Part shown: positions 39,206 through 42,250 of the stretch, piece by piece
Layout: the number at the start of each line of letters is the position of its first letter
Position numbering within the stretch: position 1 is the stretch's first letter
Assembly (NCBI GenBank): GCA_018780265.1
Contig: JADMJV010000077.1
Coordinates: 1-42,250 of the forward strand
DNA: 42,250 nucleotides
From: a bacterium
GTDB lineage: Bacteria; Vulcanimicrobiota; Xenobia; Xenobiales; JADMJV01
Direction of reading: 5' to 3'
Position numbers and translations under genes: made by a program
Notes under the pieces: generated by a model
Databases searched by the model: none
What the model was told of the DNA's origin: nothing
The model's input: the letters and a program-made list of their open reading frames with translations, nothing else

Positions 39206-40294
39206 CTATTTGCTGGAAGCCTCCAGGGCTGCCTTGGACAGTTGACCCAGGCGTGCGGCGACTCTGGCCGCGTCGGCCACACCTGAATTGGCTTTTGAAA
39301 TTCCGATCACCTGATGTTGCGTGCCTTTCACGTCAACGTTGGTGGGAGAAAAAAGATGCTCGTCCGACCTGGCCGCCACCAGCATAGCCACGGCATCGTA
39401 GAGATTGAGCTGAGTGACCTGTCCCCAAATCGACTCCTTGGCGGGTACATCCTGTCCCTGACCGGAGCAAAAGGTGGTCAAAAACCAGGAGCGGTCACAG
39501 CGAGCCGGCAGGCCGCCGCGCTCAGGGTCGTCGGCAGGCAGATTGGCGCGGTGCCAGAGCCCGTCCAGAGAATCTTTCTGGGTGTCGCGCAAACGTTGGC
39601 CCACGGCGTGGCCGGTAGACCCCAGGTCCTCGTAAAACTGCTTGCCCACCGCCGAAGCGTAAGCGGCCGTTTTGGTGACCACGGTCATGGGGATGTTCAA
39701 ATCTTGCAGTTCGCGGTAAAGGCCCTTGGCAGCCGGCATATCAAAAGTGTTGTTGTTGGCAGAGTCGGGGGTCAGATAACCCTGGTCATCGCGAACCACC
39801 TGGTCCTTGTCACAGGTGACTCCCCCCATTATTACCACTCGGCCCAGTTTCTGCTTGGCCAACTCGGGGCTGTTGTGGACCAGTTCGTAGCAGTCGGTCA
39901 TGCCCGAAATCAGCAACAGCGTCATCTCGCCGTCTTTGGACTCTTCCAGTTTCCGCTTCAGGAGGGCCTGACCGTCGTTCTCTACTTCGGTTGAGTCAGC
40001 GATGTAAGTGGCGTCAAACTCGTGAGCGTGGGGTTTCAGGTTGGCCTGTCCAGCCGCGCTGCCCACCGCCACCGGCACATCGTCCATGGCGAGGCTCTTC
40101 AGGACGCCCTTGGCCAGGCGGGCTCGCATATCGCTGGGTTGGAGGTTGGCCACCAAGCCCTCCAGGCTGACCTGGTCGTTGGCCACCAGTTGGCCCAGGG
40201 CCACCAGCGTGGTTTCGTCGTCCTGGTCGCGGCCGATGTCACTGACGACCAGCATTTTTTGGGGAGTGGGTTGAACGGCGGATGTAATCTCCAT
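39206..40294 (-). CDS. Inosine-uridine nucleoside hydrolase-like protein
   Basis: 362 residues. The N-terminal KMLVVSDIGRDQDDETTLVA corresponds to the DTDxGxDDA calcium-binding motif of nucleoside N-ribohydrolases, with the first Asp replaced by Ser (SDIGRDQDD). Later strands fit the fold: MTLLLISGMTDCYELV, KLGRVVIMGG, and LNLYDAVAMLVAARS near the end, where the family has a conserved Asp in a similar D-A motif. It would split a ribosyl or related glycosidic bond in the cytoplasm. The altered first ligand may change activity or substrate. The gene is single, with an inverted repeat 56 bases upstream. Confidence 0.8.
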   Translation of the reverse strand: MEITSAVQPTPQKMLVVSDIGRDQDDETTLVALGQLVANDQVSLEGLVANLQPSDMRARLAKGVLKSLAMDDVPVAVGSAAGQANLKPHAHEFDATYIADSTEVENDGQALLKRKLEESKDGEMTLLLISGMTDCYELVHNSPELAKQKLGRVVIMGGVTCDKDQVVRDDQGYLTPDSANNNTFDMPAAKGLYRELQDLNIPMTVVTKTAAYASAVGKQFYEDLGSTGHAVGQRLRDTQKDSLDGLWHRANLPADDPERGGLPARCDRSWFLTTFCSGQGQDVPAKESIWGQVTQLNLYDAVAMLVAARSDEHLFSPTNVDVKGTQHQVIGISKANSGVADAARVAARLGQLSKAALEASSK

Positions 40295-40349
40295 ACACCC
40301 AGAATAGGGGCAAATCCTGAACGAGCCCTGAAATACCGGTCACCAGAAC

Positions 40350-40386
40350 GTCACGAAACCCTTGAATCAGGTTAACCTTTCGTGAC
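40350..40386. promoter_or_regulatory. Inverted repeat GTCACGAAA...TTTCGTGAC upstream of the nucleoside-hydrolase-like gene
   Basis: Perfect 9-base arms at 40350-40358 and 40378-40386, with the palindrome GGTTAACC inside the 19-base loop. On the plus strand it is followed by ACATTTTT, so it could instead be a terminator for plus-strand transcription. Its place 56 bases before the divergent start at 40294 fits an operator. Confidence 0.5.
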
Positions 40387-41188
40387 ACATTTTTCCTGCA
40401 ACATTTCACGCACGATCAGAACCGTAGGCCCCGACAGCTGACTACAGAGGCCTGACGAAGTGGAAAGGTGAGGGGGCTCAACTTCGCAGTGCAGAAACAG
40501 CGCCTCGTGCGAAGCCAGGCAAACCACGGCCGAAAGTCTCACCCAACCTTCACGTAAAGATTTGGACCATTCAACCTTCGAGCGCCTGGGATCTCAACCC
40601 CTCGCCGGTCTCACCGGTTGCCAGGAATCGGTGCCAGTGGAAAGAGTTCCCAGGCTTCTCAGCCCAACAGTTTAAACCAGTCGCCCGATGGCTCCCGACG
40701 TAAGACCGTGCCCTTCCCGCGCAGCCTCGCAGTTCTGGATTGCGTTGCACAACCTCATGCAGTGGACAGAGACCGAAGTTGTCGGGATCGATCATTTCTG
40801 TTTCGTTTTCTTCTCCGGTAGTGAAGAGCCCATGCCCGTCCTCAAGCCTCTCCGCCTCGACAATTAATTCGACCGCGCTCCTCCACCCGGCGGGCTAGCA
40901 CTGCCCCAACCCGTCGGAGCAAAACGTCCCGGGTATTTCCCCTGACGCTCTTCATTGCCAACTATCAAGATTTCGGGGACCCCTTTCTCGTTTTGGAGAG
41001 TCCTCGTGTCTTGGTTTTGGTGATGCCGCGATCCGCGCGGGTGACCGGCGTGGGCAAAGCGGCTTTCACCGCCGCTGATGGTGTAAGGGGAGAACAACCT
41101 GGGCACAACCAGAGCACCACGGCCATCGCCAGGACCTTGGCCGGGGTGGTGATTCGAGAGAACCTCCCTCGGTGTCGGGGGAGTCTTG
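40387..41188. other. 800-base intergenic region, no gene recognised
   Basis: Open frames here (for example 40571-40795 and 40864-41295 on the minus strand) lack ribosome sites, motifs and coding-like composition. One 7-base hairpin CTTCGCA/TGCGAAG is present near 40484-40514. The region may be a decayed gene. Confidence 0.45.
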
Positions 41189-41217
41189 TTGACACACTTT
41201 GTCTCGCAAAGTATATT
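41189..41217 (+). promoter_or_regulatory. Near-consensus sigma70-type promoter
   Basis: TTGACA (41189-41194, 6/6), a 17-base spacer and TATATT (41212-41217, 5/6). Transcription would start near 41224, about 48 bases before the ATG at 41272. This is the best promoter in the window. Confidence 0.8.
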
Positions 41218-41241
41218 TATCAACTTTGCATCACTAAGTTG
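41196..41241 (+). promoter_or_regulatory. Palindromic operator candidates overlapping the promoter
   Basis: ACTTTG-TCTCG-CAAAGT (41196-41212) is a perfect dyad filling the spacer and touching the -10. CAACTT/AAGTTG (41221-41226, 41236-41241) flanks the start point and contains ACTTTG again at 41223-41228. This is the layout of a repressor that blocks RNA polymerase. Confidence 0.6.
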
Positions 41242-41271
41242 GCGAGTGGACTTGATTCTGGGGAGGTGCTG

Positions 41272-41688
41272 ATGAGTCGTAAGTATGGATTCCATCTGCT
41301 TTTCCTATTCGCATCAATTGGAATCTGGGCGAGGTCCGCGCCTGGTGCAGTCGAATCCAGACTGACGCGGGGAGTGACGGTCTATTTCTTCGCGAGGCCT
41401 GATGAGGGCATTTTCATTACCTTTCAGGGCAAAACCGCGAAGTTTCGCTATTTGGATGGGATGAAAGCGGACGGCAGCCTCCAGTCTCAAGCGGACCAAG
41501 GTACGTTTACCGTTTCCGGGGAGAAAGTCACGGTGCGGGGGGCTTTCCTGGAGTTCAAGCCGGTGGAATATGCAAACTGGCCGATGCTGGCAAAAGAGGA
41601 GGGGCCTGGCTTTCAATTGGCCAGCCCCGATTTGCCCTTCGGCGGGATGGGGCCCGTCCTGCTTCCGGCGGAGAGGACGAGGCGCTAG
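41272..41688 (+). CDS. Small exported protein of unknown function
   Basis: 138 residues with GGGAGG five bases before the ATG. The signal peptide reads MSRKYGFHLLFLFASIGIWA, with probable cleavage after RSAPGA. The mature protein of about 110 residues is beta-rich (VTVYFFARPDEGIFITFQGK, GTFTVSGEKVTVRGAFLEF) with no Cys and no motif I recognise. It is the only gene behind the strong, operator-overlapped promoter, so expression is probably high but conditional. A 12-base palindrome lies 28 bases after the stop. Confidence 0.8.
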   Translation: MSRKYGFHLLFLFASIGIWARSAPGAVESRLTRGVTVYFFARPDEGIFITFQGKTAKFRYLDGMKADGSLQSQADQGTFTVSGEKVTVRGAFLEFKPVEYANWPMLAKEEGPGFQLASPDLPFGGMGPVLLPAERTRR

Positions 41689-41716
41689 ATGAAGCCGGTC
41701 CCTTGGCACAGAGGGG

Positions 41717-41728
41717 CGCTGGCCAGCG
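41717..41728. terminator. 12-base perfect palindrome after the small exported protein gene
   Basis: CGCTGGCCAGCG is a complete palindrome 28 bases after the stop at 41688. No loop or T-run accompanies it, so it is a weak terminator candidate or a protein site. Confidence 0.3.
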
Positions 41729-41903
41729 AGAGTGAGAATTGAGTTGGGCTGGAATACCGAAAAGCCGTGGGCGATCCTTCGCGTGATGTATTTTGGATAA
41801 GTTCGAGGGAGGGAATTTTGGAGTCATTTGGACAACAGTCCCTACAGGGAGAAGCTAGTTTGCCATCTGCACCCAAATTTCGTGGAATCAACTGGCCTGA
41901 GCC

Positions 41904-42250
41904 ATGACCGGCTCTCCTCCTGCGATCCCTATGTGGGAGCCCCCGCCCAGTAGCGAACCGGAGCGTCGCACCCTGCGCACCACAGCCGACACCAGCAAGC
42001 CAGCTGTCCCCGACCCCGCCTCATTTACCGGTCTCTTACGGAGAATCCCGGGTCTGCTCATTCGTCAGGCCCTTTTTCGTCTGCCGGCCATCGCCCTGAC
42101 GGTAGTGCCTGCCTGGATGGTGCATACCTATCTGGTGGTTTTCAAAAACGAAGGATTTAATGGCGTCCAGCATTGGGCTGCGGCCTACTGCAACGTCACA
42201 GGCAACGGAACCACCGCTTTTCTGTCGTTCGGGCTGGGTTCGGCCATGTT
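41904..42250 (+). CDS. Membrane protein, N-terminal part (runs off the window)
   Basis: An open frame from ATG 41904 to the window end (115 codons, no stop). The first 50 residues are Pro/Ser/Thr-rich and probably disordered (MTGSPPAIPMWEPPPSSEPE). A basic segment (LLRRIPGLLIRQALFRLP) leads into a membrane helix (AIALTVVPAWMVHTYLVVF), and a second hydrophobic stretch starts at the cut end. The family cannot be named from this part. The upstream 215 bases hold no clear promoter. Confidence 0.6.
   Translation, partial: MTGSPPAIPMWEPPPSSEPERRTLRTTADTSKPAVPDPASFTGLLRRIPGLLIRQALFRLPAIALTVVPAWMVHTYLVVFKNEGFNGVQHWAAAYCNVTGNGTTAFLSFGLGSAM

Noticed and set aside
40301..40306. TATTCT (minus strand) six bases from the 40294 start, considered as a leaderless promoter
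   Set aside because: No matching -35 element at normal spacing, so the evidence is too weak.
40571..40795. 74-codon minus-strand frame
   Set aside because: No ribosome site, no motif, and overlapping frames of similar length on the other strand; probably noncoding.

Overview
The window is 42 kb of gene-dense, fairly GC-rich bacterial chromosome. No rRNA, tRNA, CRISPR array, insertion sequence or phage module is visible. The content is two large Hanks-type Ser/Thr kinases, a pseudopilin/GspF export cluster, lipoproteins and Sec signal peptides, a Tat-like lipoprotein oxidoreductase, a YcaO enzyme and three giant double-AAA+ proteins. This suggests an environmental, didermic bacterium with a complex lifestyle, such as a myxobacterium-, planctomycete-, Armatimonadota- or Eremiobacterota/Xenobia-like lineage. 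The sequence alone does not fix the phylum. Genes are packed with many 4-base stop/start overlaps (ATGA, GTGA), so operon structure is easy to read.

Layout. 1-409: leader or unassigned DNA. 410-5192 (+): kinase-ATPase-TPR regulator, small alpha/beta hydrolase and ParB-like protein. 5179-6479 (-): methyltransferase coupled to a TrxC-type thioredoxin. 6483-8535 (+): unknown protein and a GGDEF protein with a toroid-like middle region. 8525-10992 (-): GNAT acetyltransferase coupled to a degenerate Hsp90-like protein. 10978-12260 (+): two exported proteins. 12339-19358 (-): seven overlapping genes, a kinase with a membrane anchor and propeller-like domain followed by three pseudopilins and three GspF-like membrane proteins, with no GspE ATPase. 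20304-21873: a secreted protein and an SprA-like putative metalloprotease. 22401-25934 (+): a Gly-Asn-Ala repeat protein, a secreted protein and a YcaO cyclodehydratase with a fused zinc-binding N-terminal region.

26809-35227 (+) holds the most unusual system. Three overlapping genes encode ClpA/ClpB-type double AAA+ proteins. All three begin with what look like tandem HicB-like repeats, all have a D1 ATPase module of varying degeneracy, and two of the three end in a domain resembling the peptidyl-tRNA release factor PCRF domain. Directly downstream, and again about 1 kb further on, lie two paralogous 22-codon membrane microprotein genes with a shared leader of about 105 nt, separated by a PAP2 phosphatase gene. 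A hairpin-rich noncoding stretch follows (36366-36823).

36824-39128 (-): a possible third, longer microprotein, a membrane protein and a Tat-like FAD oxidoreductase, preceded by four helically phased TTGAC boxes. 39206-40294 (-): a nucleoside-hydrolase-like protein. 41189-41688 (+): a near-consensus promoter overlapped by a palindrome, driving a small exported protein. A membrane protein gene enters at 41904 and runs off the end.

All assignments are by reading translated sequence. No database search was run. Domain calls on the AAA+ N- and C-termini, the Hsp90-like protein and the toroid-like region are inferences from remembered family motifs.
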